Shown piece by piece: positions 45,487 to 55,700 of a stretch of DNA of 64,000 nt (within the stretch, counting starts at the first letter, position 1; each line of letters starts with the position of its first letter). The translations under genes were made by a program, and so were the position numbers. Source of the stretch: Bifidobacterium breve DSM 20213 = JCM 1192 (GTDB taxonomy: Bacteria > Actinomycetota > Actinomycetes > Actinomycetales > Bifidobacteriaceae); assembly GCF_001025175.1 (NCBI RefSeq), contig NZ_AP012324.1, positions 2,205,416 through 2,269,415 on the forward strand, written 5' to 3'. The notes under the pieces were generated by a model. It did not search any database, was not told where the DNA came from, and saw only the letters and a program-made list of their open reading frames with translations.

Positions 45487-46416
45487 ATGAGCAACAACAC
45501 CTCCACCACTGGCCATCTACTGGGTGCGGCCGATATTCGCCGCATCGCAGCCGAGGCCGGCATCAGTCCGACCAAAAAATTCGGCCAGAATTTTGTTATT
45601 GACCCCGGCACTGTGCGTCGTATCGTGCGCGAAGCGGATGTCACGACCAATGATCATGTCATGGAGGTGGGTCCGGGCCTCGGTTCATTGACGTTGGCGA
45701 TTCTGGAAACCGGTGCCACGATGACCGCCGTGGAAATCGACCCGCCACTGGCTGAACGCCTGCCCCGCACCGTAGCCGAGTTCATGCCCGAAGCCGCCGA
45801 TCGCCTGACCGTCGTCAATCGGGATGCGCTGACAGTCACCCCGGATAATGTGCCTGATTTCAACGGCGATACCAGCTTCACCTTGGTGGCCAACCTGCCG
45901 TACAACGTGGCCACGCCGATTCTGCTCACCCTGCTTGAACGCTTCGATAGCCTCGGATCTTTCCTGGTGATGGTGCAGAAAGAGGTGGCCGACCGGCTGG
46001 CCGCCAAGCCCGGCTCGAAGATCTATGGCACCCCAAGCGTGAAACTTGCATGGTACGGCACTGCCGAACGAGTGGGCACTATTGGGCGCAATGTGTTCTG
46101 GCCGGCACCGAACGTGGATTCCGCACTGGTGAAGTTCACCAGATACGCCGCAGATGATACGCAGGCACCTTCCCACGGCAAGTCCTCCGCGGACCGTGAA
46201 CTGGTATTCCGCCTCATCGATGCCGCTTTCGGGCAGCGCCGCAAGACCTTGCATGCCGCGCTGAAAACCATTGTTCCCGCCGAAGCGTTCGCAGCGGCGG
46301 GCATTGACCCGACCCGACGCGGTGAAACGCTGACGGTCACCGAATTTGCGGCATTGGCGGCAGCGGTTCAATCCACATCACATGCCACGCCTACCACTGA
46401 CGAGGTGGAGCAATGA
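45487..46416 (+). CDS. rsmA: 16S rRNA dimethyladenosine transferase
   Basis: A 309-residue KsgA methyltransferase that dimethylates two adjacent adenosines near the 16S 3' end. It has KKFGQNFVIDPGTVRRIV near residue 30, the SAM-binding VMEVGPGLGSLTLAILETGA near 58, and the catalytic FTLVANLPYNVATPILLTLL (NLPY) near 132. The C-terminal domain ends with the FGQRRKTLHAAL family signature. The ATG at 45487 is preceded by AAGGAAG. It overlaps ispE by four bases. Confidence 0.95.
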   Translation: MSNNTSTTGHLLGAADIRRIAAEAGISPTKKFGQNFVIDPGTVRRIVREADVTTNDHVMEVGPGLGSLTLAILETGATMTAVEIDPPLAERLPRTVAEFMPEAADRLTVVNRDALTVTPDNVPDFNGDTSFTLVANLPYNVATPILLTLLERFDSLGSFLVMVQKEVADRLAAKPGSKIYGTPSVKLAWYGTAERVGTIGRNVFWPAPNVDSALVKFTRYAADDTQAPSHGKSSADRELVFRLIDAAFGQRRKTLHAALKTIVPAEAFAAAGIDPTRRGETLTVTEFAALAAAVQSTSHATPTTDEVEQ

Positions 46417-47360
46417 TTCCGGTAGCCGTCCGTCAACGCCCCGCTTATGACGATCAATTGGATGAGCCGGCAGCACTGACCGTGCGCGTGGATTGCCCGG
46501 CCAAGACCAACCTCACCCTGGAGGTCGGCCCGACGCACGATGAATGGGGCGGTCGTCACGAACTGGACACCATCTACTGTGCCATCGGGGTATATGACAC
46601 CATTACCGCCACCGCCAAACATCCGGGAGCCGGCTTCTCGCTGGAACTCGAAGGCGCGCATCTGGGCGATTTGGCCTCATCCAGCAGCGACATGCGCCGC
46701 AACCACGCGGTCCTGGCATTATTCGCCATGGCCCAGGCGGCCGGCCGCGATTCCGATGTGGCATTGACCATCACCAAACGCATCCCCGTAGGCGCCGGTC
46801 TCGGCGGCGGCTCGGCAGACGCGGCCGCAACCATACTGGCCGTCAATCAGCTATGGGAATTACACTGGCCAATGGAACGCCTGCGTACCATTGCCGCCAC
46901 ACTGGGCGCTGATATGCCATTCTGTCTGTCCGGCGGGTTCGCGCACGGCACCGGATTCGGCGAACGCATCGAGGTCATTGATGCAGGCAGTGCCGCAGAA
47001 CGCAATCTCATCGGCCAAGGATATGCCGGAGAGGTACTGGTCGGCGCGTATCAGTCGCAGCTCAGCACTCCCGAGGTGTATCACACGTTTGATGCGGTCG
47101 GTCCCGGCAATGACGATCGCAATCATCTGCAGGCGGCGGCCATCAGTCTGCATCCGCGCAGTGGTCAGGCCATTGACGCCGCTGTGAACGCCGGTGCCCG
47201 TCATGCATTCGTCTCCGGTTCCGGACCGTCGGTGGTGGCTTTCGTACCGGACAGCACCACAGCGCAGCGCATTATCGACGCCTGGCGCAACGGCGGTATG
47301 GTCGACCGCATTATCAAGGCCAGTGCACCTGCACACCCCATTATCGGAGTCAGCCAGTAA
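46413..47360 (+). CDS. ispE: 4-diphosphocytidyl-2-C-methyl-D-erythritol kinase
   Basis: A 315-residue GHMP kinase of the non-mevalonate isoprenoid pathway. It has the substrate region CPAKTNLTLEVG near residue 29, the ATP loop RIPVGAGLGGGSADAAATIL near 128 and the third motif FVSGSGPSVVAFV near 270. An N-terminal extension of about 25 residues precedes the usual start of the family. It is translationally coupled to rsmA (ATGA overlap). Confidence 0.94.
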   Translation: MIPVAVRQRPAYDDQLDEPAALTVRVDCPAKTNLTLEVGPTHDEWGGRHELDTIYCAIGVYDTITATAKHPGAGFSLELEGAHLGDLASSSSDMRRNHAVLALFAMAQAAGRDSDVALTITKRIPVGAGLGGGSADAAATILAVNQLWELHWPMERLRTIAATLGADMPFCLSGGFAHGTGFGERIEVIDAGSAAERNLIGQGYAGEVLVGAYQSQLSTPEVYHTFDAVGPGNDDRNHLQAAAISLHPRSGQAIDAAVNAGARHAFVSGSGPSVVAFVPDSTTAQRIIDAWRNGGMVDRIIKASAPAHPIIGVSQ

Positions 47361-47405
47361 CGCTAATGTAGCAACAAGCCACATGATCATGAAGGAAGTC
47401 TAACG

Positions 47406-48035
47406 ATGACGCAGCAAATTGATGAACGGCAGGCACGCAAGACATATGTACGCCACCGCCAGACCATCGTGTTCTCCATCAGTGGCGTAGTGCTTGCAGC
47501 CATTCTGGTGGTTGCCATTCTCTTTAATTTCCATGTGTTCGGCCTGGGGCAGATTAACACACCGGCCACCGCGCCAAACTACGGCAATGCCGCTCCCTGC
47601 GCTGTCAAGGGCGATGATGGCAAGGCAACGTACGTGGCCAATGGAACTGTCGGCGTGCGTGTGATGAACGGCACCGAGCATAGCCAATTTGCCGCAGCGG
47701 TCAGCAAGGCACTGGAAGCCCGCGGTTTCGTGATGCAGGAGGCAACCAACTACTCCAGCACCAACGTCGAACGCACCACTATCTACTTTGGCAAGAACGC
47801 CATTAATCAGGCCTACACTGTGGCCGGCAACTTCACCGATGCCGCCATGGTGATGAACGCCCGCGAGGACCAGCTTATCGACGTGGTGCTCGGCGCTACC
47901 TTCAACGATCTGAAAGATGAGAAGTCATCCCCGCAGGAAGGCAAGAAAATCACTGATTTCACGGGGTGCGTGGCCGCCGATAAGATGACGAATATTCCCG
48001 CCGATACGCAGCACACCGCTTACCCGGCGCAGTAA
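47406..48035 (+). CDS. Membrane-anchored LytR C-terminal-domain protein
   Basis: A 209-residue protein with a short cytoplasmic N-terminus, one membrane helix (TIVFSISGVVLAAILVVAIL, residues 20-40) and an outside LytR_C domain: VGVRVMNGTEHSQFAAAVSK near 82, TTIYFGKNAINQAYTVAGNF near 122, IDVVLGATFNDL near 155. These domains accompany the LytR-CpsA-Psr cell-wall ligases, but the ligase domain itself is absent. It follows ispE by 45 bases and is probably in the same transcript. Its role is in the cell envelope; no detailed function is known. Confidence 0.85.
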   Translation: MTQQIDERQARKTYVRHRQTIVFSISGVVLAAILVVAILFNFHVFGLGQINTPATAPNYGNAAPCAVKGDDGKATYVANGTVGVRVMNGTEHSQFAAAVSKALEARGFVMQEATNYSSTNVERTTIYFGKNAINQAYTVAGNFTDAAMVMNAREDQLIDVVLGATFNDLKDEKSSPQEGKKITDFTGCVAADKMTNIPADTQHTAYPAQ

Positions 48036-48044
48036 TCCCACTTT

Positions 48045-48150
48045 GGCTCCCGCTGGCGGGAGCTGTCACGAAGTGACTGAGGGTGGTTTATATAACATAT
48101 GTTGACCACCCTCAGTCTCACTCCGTGAGCCAGCTCCCACCAGCGGGAGC
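48045..48150. repeat. Long palindromic repeat between convergent genes
   Basis: GCTCCCGCTGGCGGGAGCTG.. with GTCACGAAGTGACTGAGGGTGG on the left arm pairs with CCACCCTCAGTCTCACTCC.. and CCAGCTCCCACCAGCGGGAGC on the right, leaving a loop of about 16 A+T-rich bases (48088-48103). Each arm also contains smaller hairpins. It resembles intergenic palindromes common in B. longum and may act as a bidirectional terminator here. Confidence 0.75.
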
Positions 48151-48163
48151 TCTCATTTATGCA

Positions 48164-49606
48164 TTACGCCTCTATTTCGGCGTACCAGCGCTTGAGTTCG
48201 GCCACGGCAACATCGTGATCCACCGGGCCGTTATCCAGACGGTATTCCAGCATATGCTTGTAGGCGCGGCCAATCATCGGTCCGGGCTCCAGACCCAAGA
48301 GTTCCATAATCTCGTTGCCGTCCACATCAGGGCGAATGGCGTCGAAATCCTCTTTCTTCTTGAGCTCGCGAACACGCGCCTCCATCTCATCCATCGCCTG
48401 GGAGAACACCATCGCCTTGCGCTTGTTCTGCGTAGTGGCATCCGCGCGAGTGAGTCGGTTTAGACGCTCATACAAATGCCCGGCATCCTTGACATAACGG
48501 CGCACGGCAGAATCGGTCCACGGCTCATCCACGTACCCGTGGAAACGCAGGTGCAGGTTCACCAGTTCCGAGACGTCCTCCACCAGATGATGATCGAATC
48601 GCAGAGCCTTCAAACGCTTGCGGGTCATTTTGGCACCCACCGCATCATGATGATGGAAGCTCACCTTGCCTCCCGGCTCGAAACGTCGGGTCTTCGGCTT
48701 GCCGATATCATGCATCACTGCGGCCAGACGCAACGTGAGGTCAGGAGCGGGCACCGGGCCATCCGGGCCGGTTTCCAGAGTGATGGCCCGTTCAAGCACG
48801 ATCATCGTGTGCTCAAAGACATCTTTGTGCCGATGATGCTCGTCAATCTGCAACTGCAACGCCGGAATCTCGGGGAACACGATATCCGCCAGACCTGATT
48901 CGACCAGTGCTTCCAGCCCTGCGCGAGGGCGGTCAGACAACAGCATCTTGGTCAGTTCATCACGTACGCGCTCGGCGGATACAATCTCAATGCGATCGCG
49001 CATCGAGGAAATCGCCTCCGCAGCATCGGGAGCAATGGAAAAGCCCAGCTGAGCCACGAATCGGACCGCACGCATCATACGCAGAGGATCATCATCGAAT
49101 GACTGACTCGGATCAACAGGAGTACGCAGCACGCCTTTGGCCAAATCGCTGGCACCGCCGAACGGATCAACGAATTCCAGATCGGGCACACGCAGGGCCA
49201 TGGCGTTGACGGTGAAGTCGCGGCGTGAGAGGTCACCTTCAAGCGTGTCGCCATAATTGACTTCAGGCTTGCGCGAATCCGGATCGTAGGTATCCGACCG
49301 ATAGGTGGTCACCTCAACCTTGACCTCGGTGCCGTCCGCACGCCGGCGCATGGCACCCAACGTACCGAACTTGCGGCCCATATCCCAAAAACCGTCATGC
49401 CCCCAACGGCGCAGAATGGGCTCGAACTGTTCCGGGCGCGCGGATGAGCAGAAGTCCAGATCGTGGCTCTTGCGGTGCAGGAGCAGATCGCGGACCGGGC
49501 CGCCGACCAATGCCAGCTCATAACCCTGTTCGGCAAACAGTCGACCGAGTTCGATGGCCTCGGGCCACACTTCGAAATCCAATGGGCACCTTCCCGTATG
49601 TGACAT
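48164..49606 (-). CDS. cca: CCA tRNA nucleotidyltransferase with HD domain
   Basis: A 480-residue class II nucleotidyltransferase that builds or repairs tRNA 3' CCA. The N-terminal head has LALVGGPVRDLLLHR near residue 30 and the metal-binding DLDF near 50. RRDFTVNAMALRVPD follows near 128, then DPLRMMRAVRFVAQLGF near 175. A C-terminal HD domain shows VMHDIGKPKTRRFEPG near 300 and HHDAVGAKM. This actinobacterial architecture, next to the NUDIX-DUF6049-murJ genes, is conserved. It is divergent from the NUDIX gene, and tRNAs in this genome (such as the Thr tRNA here) need it because CCA is not encoded. Confidence 0.94.
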   Translation of the reverse strand: MSHTGRCPLDFEVWPEAIELGRLFAEQGYELALVGGPVRDLLLHRKSHDLDFCSSARPEQFEPILRRWGHDGFWDMGRKFGTLGAMRRRADGTEVKVEVTTYRSDTYDPDSRKPEVNYGDTLEGDLSRRDFTVNAMALRVPDLEFVDPFGGASDLAKGVLRTPVDPSQSFDDDPLRMMRAVRFVAQLGFSIAPDAAEAISSMRDRIEIVSAERVRDELTKMLLSDRPRAGLEALVESGLADIVFPEIPALQLQIDEHHRHKDVFEHTMIVLERAITLETGPDGPVPAPDLTLRLAAVMHDIGKPKTRRFEPGGKVSFHHHDAVGAKMTRKRLKALRFDHHLVEDVSELVNLHLRFHGYVDEPWTDSAVRRYVKDAGHLYERLNRLTRADATTQNKRKAMVFSQAMDEMEARVRELKKKEDFDAIRPDVDGNEIMELLGLEPGPMIGRAYKHMLEYRLDNGPVDHDVAVAELKRWYAEIEA

Positions 49607-49668
49607 TTTTCTGCCTTACCAGCATACCGTTACCCCACCTGCACACGGGGTTGAGTAAGGTGGAGAAT

Positions 49669-50640
49669 ATGATTACGCCCGCCGATCTTGCCCGCATGCT
49701 TGGGCAAACACCCGATTCGACGGATAACCATACCCAAGACCAGCTGCTGTATACGTCTCAGACGCCGCAGAATTCCGCCGATTCCGCGCAATCCGACGAC
49801 ACTATGGACAACGTAGCCGGCACTGACACGCAGCCGGCTGACCACACTGATAAAACCGAACGTTCCATGCCGACGCCGGCAACCGTGTTTGGCATGCATG
49901 CCACGGTTACCATCGCCACCTCAAGCGAAACCATCGAGGGGCAAGCCGACGGCATTGACAGCGAGGCCGAAACCGAATCGATCGCGCAGAGCAGCATCGA
50001 AACCGAGACATCACCCGCTCCGATTCATCAGGAACCATCGCAGCCCATTCATGCCCAAACCGGGCCGACGCCGGCCACCGTATTCGGCCGACGCGCCGCC
50101 GACACAACACCGACTCCCACTGGCCCGACACCGGCCATGATGCCGCAACGCCGCACTTCCGACGGCCCCACCACGTTTGCGTCCCTGGATGCACAGGAAC
50201 TACCGGTGGTACGCGAATATTCGGCTGGCGGACTGATCTTCGACGATCAGAATCGCGTGGCCATCATCGCCCGTCATTCTCGTTCCGGCCATCTGGAATG
50301 GTGCCTGCCCAAGGGGCATATCGAGAAGGGCGAGACTCCACAGCAGACCGCCGTGCGTGAAGTGCACGAGGAAACCGGCATTTTGGGCGAGGTCATCGAT
50401 TCCATCGCCACCATCGACTACTGGTTCACCGGAACCACGCAGCGCGTGCACAAGCTGGTGCATCACTATGCCTTGCGGCAGACCGGCGGCGAGCTCACCG
50501 TGGAAGGCGATCCGGATCATGAAGCCGAAGACGCCATCTGGGTGCGGTTCGATGATTTGGACGACGTGCTGAGCTACCCCAACGAGCGCAAAATCGCGTG
50601 GCTATACGCCAGAAAGAAGAACAGGCAGGCAAACGAGTGA
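49669..50640 (+). CDS. NUDIX hydrolase with long disordered N-terminus
   Basis: A 323-residue protein. The C-terminal 140 residues are a MutT/NUDIX domain with the full box GHIEKGETPQQTAVREVHEE (then TGI). The N-terminal 180 residues are Thr/Ser/Pro/Asp-rich and low in complexity, with two ATVFGxxA repeats (PATVFGMHATVTIATS, PATVFGRRAADTTPTP), an extension not usual for the family. It is the counterpart of the mycobacterial mutT4 that precedes the DUF6049-murJ genes. The substrate may be a damaged or signalling nucleotide. The ATG at 49669 follows AAGGTGGAG. Confidence 0.9.
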   Translation: MITPADLARMLGQTPDSTDNHTQDQLLYTSQTPQNSADSAQSDDTMDNVAGTDTQPADHTDKTERSMPTPATVFGMHATVTIATSSETIEGQADGIDSEAETESIAQSSIETETSPAPIHQEPSQPIHAQTGPTPATVFGRRAADTTPTPTGPTPAMMPQRRTSDGPTTFASLDAQELPVVREYSAGGLIFDDQNRVAIIARHSRSGHLEWCLPKGHIEKGETPQQTAVREVHEETGILGEVIDSIATIDYWFTGTTQRVHKLVHHYALRQTGGELTVEGDPDHEAEDAIWVRFDDLDDVLSYPNERKIAWLYARKKNRQANE

Positions 50641-52790
50641 ACCTACCCGCAGTCTTATGCCGCTCACGCCATGGTGGACGATTCGTACGCGCGTTTGCGG
50701 CCATTCTTGTCATCACGGCGATGCTGGCCGCCCCACTGACCGCATATGCCGATGATTCGCCTGATGATCAGGCCGGTCAGACCATCGCCATCGAGCAGAG
50801 TACGCCCATAGTCACCGCTTCTTCCGGATTCCATATCACGGTAGCGATTACCAATGCCTCATCGGATACGGCACCGGCGGGGTCACTGATTCTCAGCACA
50901 AATTCACGGTTCACATTCGTCTCACGCACTGATATGCAGAAATGGGCGGAAGGCGATACCGCCATTCCCACCCCGGATGTGCTCGGCAGCATTGATGTTC
51001 CTGAAATCGCGCCGGGCAACACTGCAACCGTCACCCTTGACGTGGCGGCCGACCAGCAGGCTCTGCAGAGTATGCGCAGCTGGGGTCCCAAGCCCCTGCA
51101 GTTGTCGTACAGCGCCGGAAACCAGCCGCCAACCATGCTCCCCAGCTTCCTGACCCGTTCTCCTGACGGGCTCGACACCGCGCAGACTCCGGCGATGAAC
51201 CTCACCGTGGCGATGCCGCTGACCACCACTGACTGGCAGGTTGATTCCTCCGCGCTGTCCGGCCTTGTCTCCGAAGATGAGAATGCATCCGCAGAGCCGG
51301 TGTTATCGGTGAACCAGCAGGAAACCACCACGGTCAAGGAACTCAACCAGACCTTGGCCAAACACCATAGCCTGCAAGTGGTGGCCGATCCGTTGTATTT
51401 CCAGGAACTCCCCTCCGATACCAGACCTGCCGTCGCGGGAGTCATGCAACCCGGTGATTTTGATGTCACGGCGTATGCGGCGCTGAACGATGCCGATGCC
51501 TATACCAGAGCCGGCATCGCCGACGAAGCATGGAACGCCGAACAGGCGCAGACGTTGTATGCTGTGGCCAAATCCACCGTCACGCCGACTGCCACCTATG
51601 CCTGGCAGGGATCCGGCACGTGGAGCCTGGACGCCCTGACCAAGGCCCGCGCTCAGGGATATACCGCCGTTATTGCGGATTCCACGTTTGACGGTGAGCA
51701 AACCGACACCGTGCATACCGGCACCTATGTGGTCAATACCTCCGCCGGAGACATCACCGTGCTCAAGGAACAGTCGGAACTCGGCACGTTGGCGCATGGT
51801 GAAGCTACCAGCGCACGGGCAACGGCCGAAGCCAGCGATGCGGGCAGGCTGGCCAGAATGCTCGCACAAAGCGCGTTCTATCAAATGGAACAGCCGTATG
51901 CCACCCGAAACCTGCTGATGACCTTCTCCAGGAATAGCAGCGCGTCATGGATCAATCAGGTCATGAGCGCTATGGAACAGGCATCGTGGCTGAATCTGAC
52001 TGATCTGAACACTATGGCCGCTGCCGACCCATACAGCGTCAGCAGCGAGGTGAACCAGGACGACTCCAATGCCGCCGACGTCTCCCAAACCCGTGCCACC
52101 CTGGAACAGCTTTCTTCAAGTCGTAAGGACATCCTGCGGCTCGCCACTTCCATACTGAAGAAGGGTCTTGATGAAGACGATGTCTCATCGTTGAACCCGC
52201 AGGCACTTGCCCGTCAAGATGCCAGTTCAACCGCCAGCCACACCAATGATCCCGCACAATGGGTGAGCACGCTGTTGAACGCGCATGACGACATCGCTCT
52301 GCATGCGTTCGCCGGCTCCAGCGATGCCGAGTATCAGAGCCAGATAGCCAAAGCCAACCGGACGTTCGCCGATACGGTGTTGGGCAGCGTGTACATCACC
52401 CCATCCGAATCGGTGTCGGTATTCAGCGAATCGGCCCAGATGCCGGTGACAGTAAGCAATAAGCTGCCTTACGCCGTCAGCGTCAAGGTCAATTCGATCA
52501 CCGATTCCATGCAAATCGTGACCTCCCGTTCCAATGATGTTGTGATTCCCGCACGTAGTGAGGCTCAGGTGACCTTCACCATCCGTGTGTCCACTTCCGG
52601 CACCACCGTCGCACATGTGTCGTTGGCCGATCGGCACAACACCGCCTTCGGCAACACACAGGACACCACCATCACCAGTGTGCTGCGCATCAGCGATGCC
52701 AGTGGTTTCGTCATCATTGGTTTTGCAGTACTGCTGGGCCTCGTTGGTTTATGGCGCCAGTTCAACCGTAAGAAGGATCCTGACGAATGA
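50637..52790 (+). CDS. Secreted membrane-anchored DUF6049-type protein
   Basis: A 717-residue envelope protein starting with GTG at 50637, overlapping the NUDIX stop (GTGA). A signal peptide (FVRAFAAILVITAMLAAPLT, cleavage after AYA) is followed by beta-rich outer domains (TIAIEQSTPIVTASSGFHIT near the start; VSVFSESAQMPVTVSNKLPY near 610) and a helical middle. A C-terminal membrane helix (GFVIIGFAVLLGLVGLW) and RKKDPDE end it. It occupies the place of Rv3909 in the conserved mutT4-Rv3909-murJ order. The function is unknown; context points to peptidoglycan precursor export or envelope assembly. Confidence 0.85.
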   Translation: MNLPAVLCRSRHGGRFVRAFAAILVITAMLAAPLTAYADDSPDDQAGQTIAIEQSTPIVTASSGFHITVAITNASSDTAPAGSLILSTNSRFTFVSRTDMQKWAEGDTAIPTPDVLGSIDVPEIAPGNTATVTLDVAADQQALQSMRSWGPKPLQLSYSAGNQPPTMLPSFLTRSPDGLDTAQTPAMNLTVAMPLTTTDWQVDSSALSGLVSEDENASAEPVLSVNQQETTTVKELNQTLAKHHSLQVVADPLYFQELPSDTRPAVAGVMQPGDFDVTAYAALNDADAYTRAGIADEAWNAEQAQTLYAVAKSTVTPTATYAWQGSGTWSLDALTKARAQGYTAVIADSTFDGEQTDTVHTGTYVVNTSAGDITVLKEQSELGTLAHGEATSARATAEASDAGRLARMLAQSAFYQMEQPYATRNLLMTFSRNSSASWINQVMSAMEQASWLNLTDLNTMAAADPYSVSSEVNQDDSNAADVSQTRATLEQLSSSRKDILRLATSILKKGLDEDDVSSLNPQALARQDASSTASHTNDPAQWVSTLLNAHDDIALHAFAGSSDAEYQSQIAKANRTFADTVLGSVYITPSESVSVFSESAQMPVTVSNKLPYAVSVKVNSITDSMQIVTSRSNDVVIPARSEAQVTFTIRVSTSGTTVAHVSLADRHNTAFGNTQDTTITSVLRISDASGFVIIGFAVLLGLVGLWRQFNRKKDPDE

Positions 52791-55700
52791 GTTCTACCGT
52801 AGGCCGCAATTCCCTGATTATGGCCTCCGGTACCGCGGCTTCTCGCGTGACCGGCCAAATCCGCACTATTTTGCTGGCGGCAGCCATCGGCACTACCGGT
52901 CTGGCGGCCAATGCCTATCAGGCCGGTGCGATGATTCCGCAAACCGTGTTCACACTGGTGTCCGGCGGTATTTTCAATGCCGTGCTGGTGCCGCAAATCG
53001 TGCGCACGTTGAAGGAGAGGGACGCTCAGGAGCGACTGAACCGACTGATCACCCTGGCCATCGGCATTCTACTGGCCGTCACTGTGGTGATGGCCGCATC
53101 CACACCGCTGCTGGCGCGTCTGTACGTGGGCAGCAGCAATCATGAGATGATTGCCCTGACCACTGCGTTCACGCTCTGGTGCATGCCGCAGGTGTTCTTC
53201 TACGGCCTGTATACGGTGCTTGGTCAGATTCTGGCCGCCAAAGATCATTTTGCTTCCTATGCGTGGAGTTCCACCGGAGCCAATGTCATCAGCTGCGCCG
53301 GATTCACCGCATTCATCATGTTGTTCGGCAAGGCCAACGAACAGCCGCTTGATTTCTGGACCTCGGGCAAAGTGGCGCTTACCGCAGGTACATGGACGCT
53401 CGGCGTGGCTTTTCAGGCACTGATCCTGTTCGTGCCGTTGATTCGCCTGGGCTTCAAATACCGTCCCAGCTTTGGCTTGACCGGCTTTGGTCTCAAGGCG
53501 ATGGGACCTGTGGCGCTGGGATCGCTGGGTGTGGTGGCGATTACTCAGATTTCGGATATCGTGCTGACCCGAATCGCCACGCTGGCCCCGCAGCGTGCGC
53601 ATGAGCTCACCGGAGTCAGTCTGTACGACGTTGCCGGCAATGCTACCTACCAAAACGCCTTCACCCTGTACATCCTGCCGTATTCGCTGATTGCGGTATC
53701 CGTCTCCACCGCCGTATTCCCCCTCATCTCGCGGTCGATAGCAGCGCAGGACTTCCATGCGGCACGTCAGCAGCTGGGCAATGCGCTGTGCAACGTAGGG
53801 CTGCTGGTGCTGTTCTTCGCCGCGGCGCTGGTGGTCTACCCCGAACCGATCATTCGCGCGCTGCTGCCTTCGGTCTCGATGAATGAGACCGTGCTCATCG
53901 CCTACGCTCTGATTCCGCTGTCTTGCGGCATCCCCGCCATATCAGCGTTCCTGTTGATTCAACGTACCTTCTATGCCTTTGAGGACGGCCTGCACCCGTT
54001 CCTCGCCGCGGTATTGCAATACGGCTTCACCACGGCACTCATGATTGTCGGCATGCTGGTGCTTCCGCCGAATCAGTGGATCGTGGGTATTGCCTGTTCC
54101 GTATCCGCCGGTGTGCTATTGGCGCTGCCGTTCATGCTGTTTATGCTGCGCAAACGATTCGGCGGCAGCCTGGAAGGCAAGCCGGTTGTGCAGACATACG
54201 GCAAGGCGTTGGCAGCGGCCGTAATCGGCGGCGTTGTGGTCTGGCTGGCGAAAACCCCTGTTGCAGACCTCTTCGGTGCCTCCATCCAAGAGACCGGCGG
54301 CCAGATGAGCTGGCTGTCCGCATTGGGAATCTGCATCGTACTGACTCTCGTGCTGGCCGTGGTGTATATCGGCGTGCTCTGGGCACTGCGCGCCACACAA
54401 CTGAACGATGCCGTCCACTCGATAACCGCCCGTTTCAGGCGAAAACCCGCCAACACATCCGTTGACGAACCGCAATCCGAAGAAGACAATAATAATGCTG
54501 ATACTGCTGCGAGCATCATGCCTGAGGCCGATGGCATTCAGGCCAGTCCCACGGCTAGAATGTCAGCGATGACGAATGCTGATCACATGGAGCCTGACGA
54601 GCAGATGAAACCGCAATTGGGAGATACTATCCTTAACCGCTACACCTTGGTGTCTTCGTTGCGTAAGGAACCCGGCCTCGAGGCTTGGCAGGCCAATGAT
54701 CGCGTGCTGGCAAAGGATTGCCAGCTGTTCCTAGTGTCCAATCGCAAGGCATTGGACACGGTCAACACCATTGCCGGCGAGCTTGCGGCCACCCGCCCCG
54801 AGCACTATGTGCCGGTGCTGAAGTACCGCGTACAGTCCGATGTGCTCATTGCCGTCACCGCAATGGACAGTGGCCTGTCTGTGTCCGATTACCGTGCCAG
54901 TGCCACCGGCGACATACTGAGCTACGACGCCATGCGCTCCATTCTTGGCGAAACCGTTCAGGCCATCCGCCCCATGCTGACCAGTACCGCCGGCACTGCC
55001 ATGCTGACCACTGATACCGTGCGTCTCACTGCCTCCGGCATCGAGATTTCCGATGCTCCGTTCGCTCCGATTCTGGCAGATATGTCCGGCACCGATCCGG
55101 CAAACGATGATGGCGCCGAGCGTCATGCCGTGCGTCAGCTTGCTGCGTTGCTATATGCACTGCTCACCAACACGACCAGCCAGGTAGATCCGCAATTCGA
55201 TCTGCATCTGCTTGGGCAGGATATTCCAAGCGAGTTCCGTGTTATTTGCAAGCGTGGCCTGGCATTGGCCGATGAAGGCGAGCAGGTCATGCCGATGGCC
55301 TCACTGGCCGAACTGGACGCACTGTTGGGTGATTGGAAGCCTCTGACTGCGCTGTCGAGCACTGACATCGCCCTGCCGACCACTGACGGCGAATCCTCCA
55401 TCGTCAAGGTGCAGCTGCGCCCTACGGACGAGGCCGACATCGTTCCGATTCCTGATGACATTGTCACCAGCCAGCAGCTGCCTTCACTGTCCATCGCGAC
55501 ACCTGCAGTGGCCGCTGGTGCTGAATCCGGCACCAATGGTCAGGCAGATGCTCATAGCATTTTCGACTTCAATTTCTCGCAAGCCTGGGAAAAGGAGAAC
55601 CTCTCCGGCGAAGACACCGGAGACTGGTACAACCGACTGGCTCCGACCAACTTGACCGGTAACTCCCGGCTGACCGTGCCGATTCCCACCGCGGCCGGCG

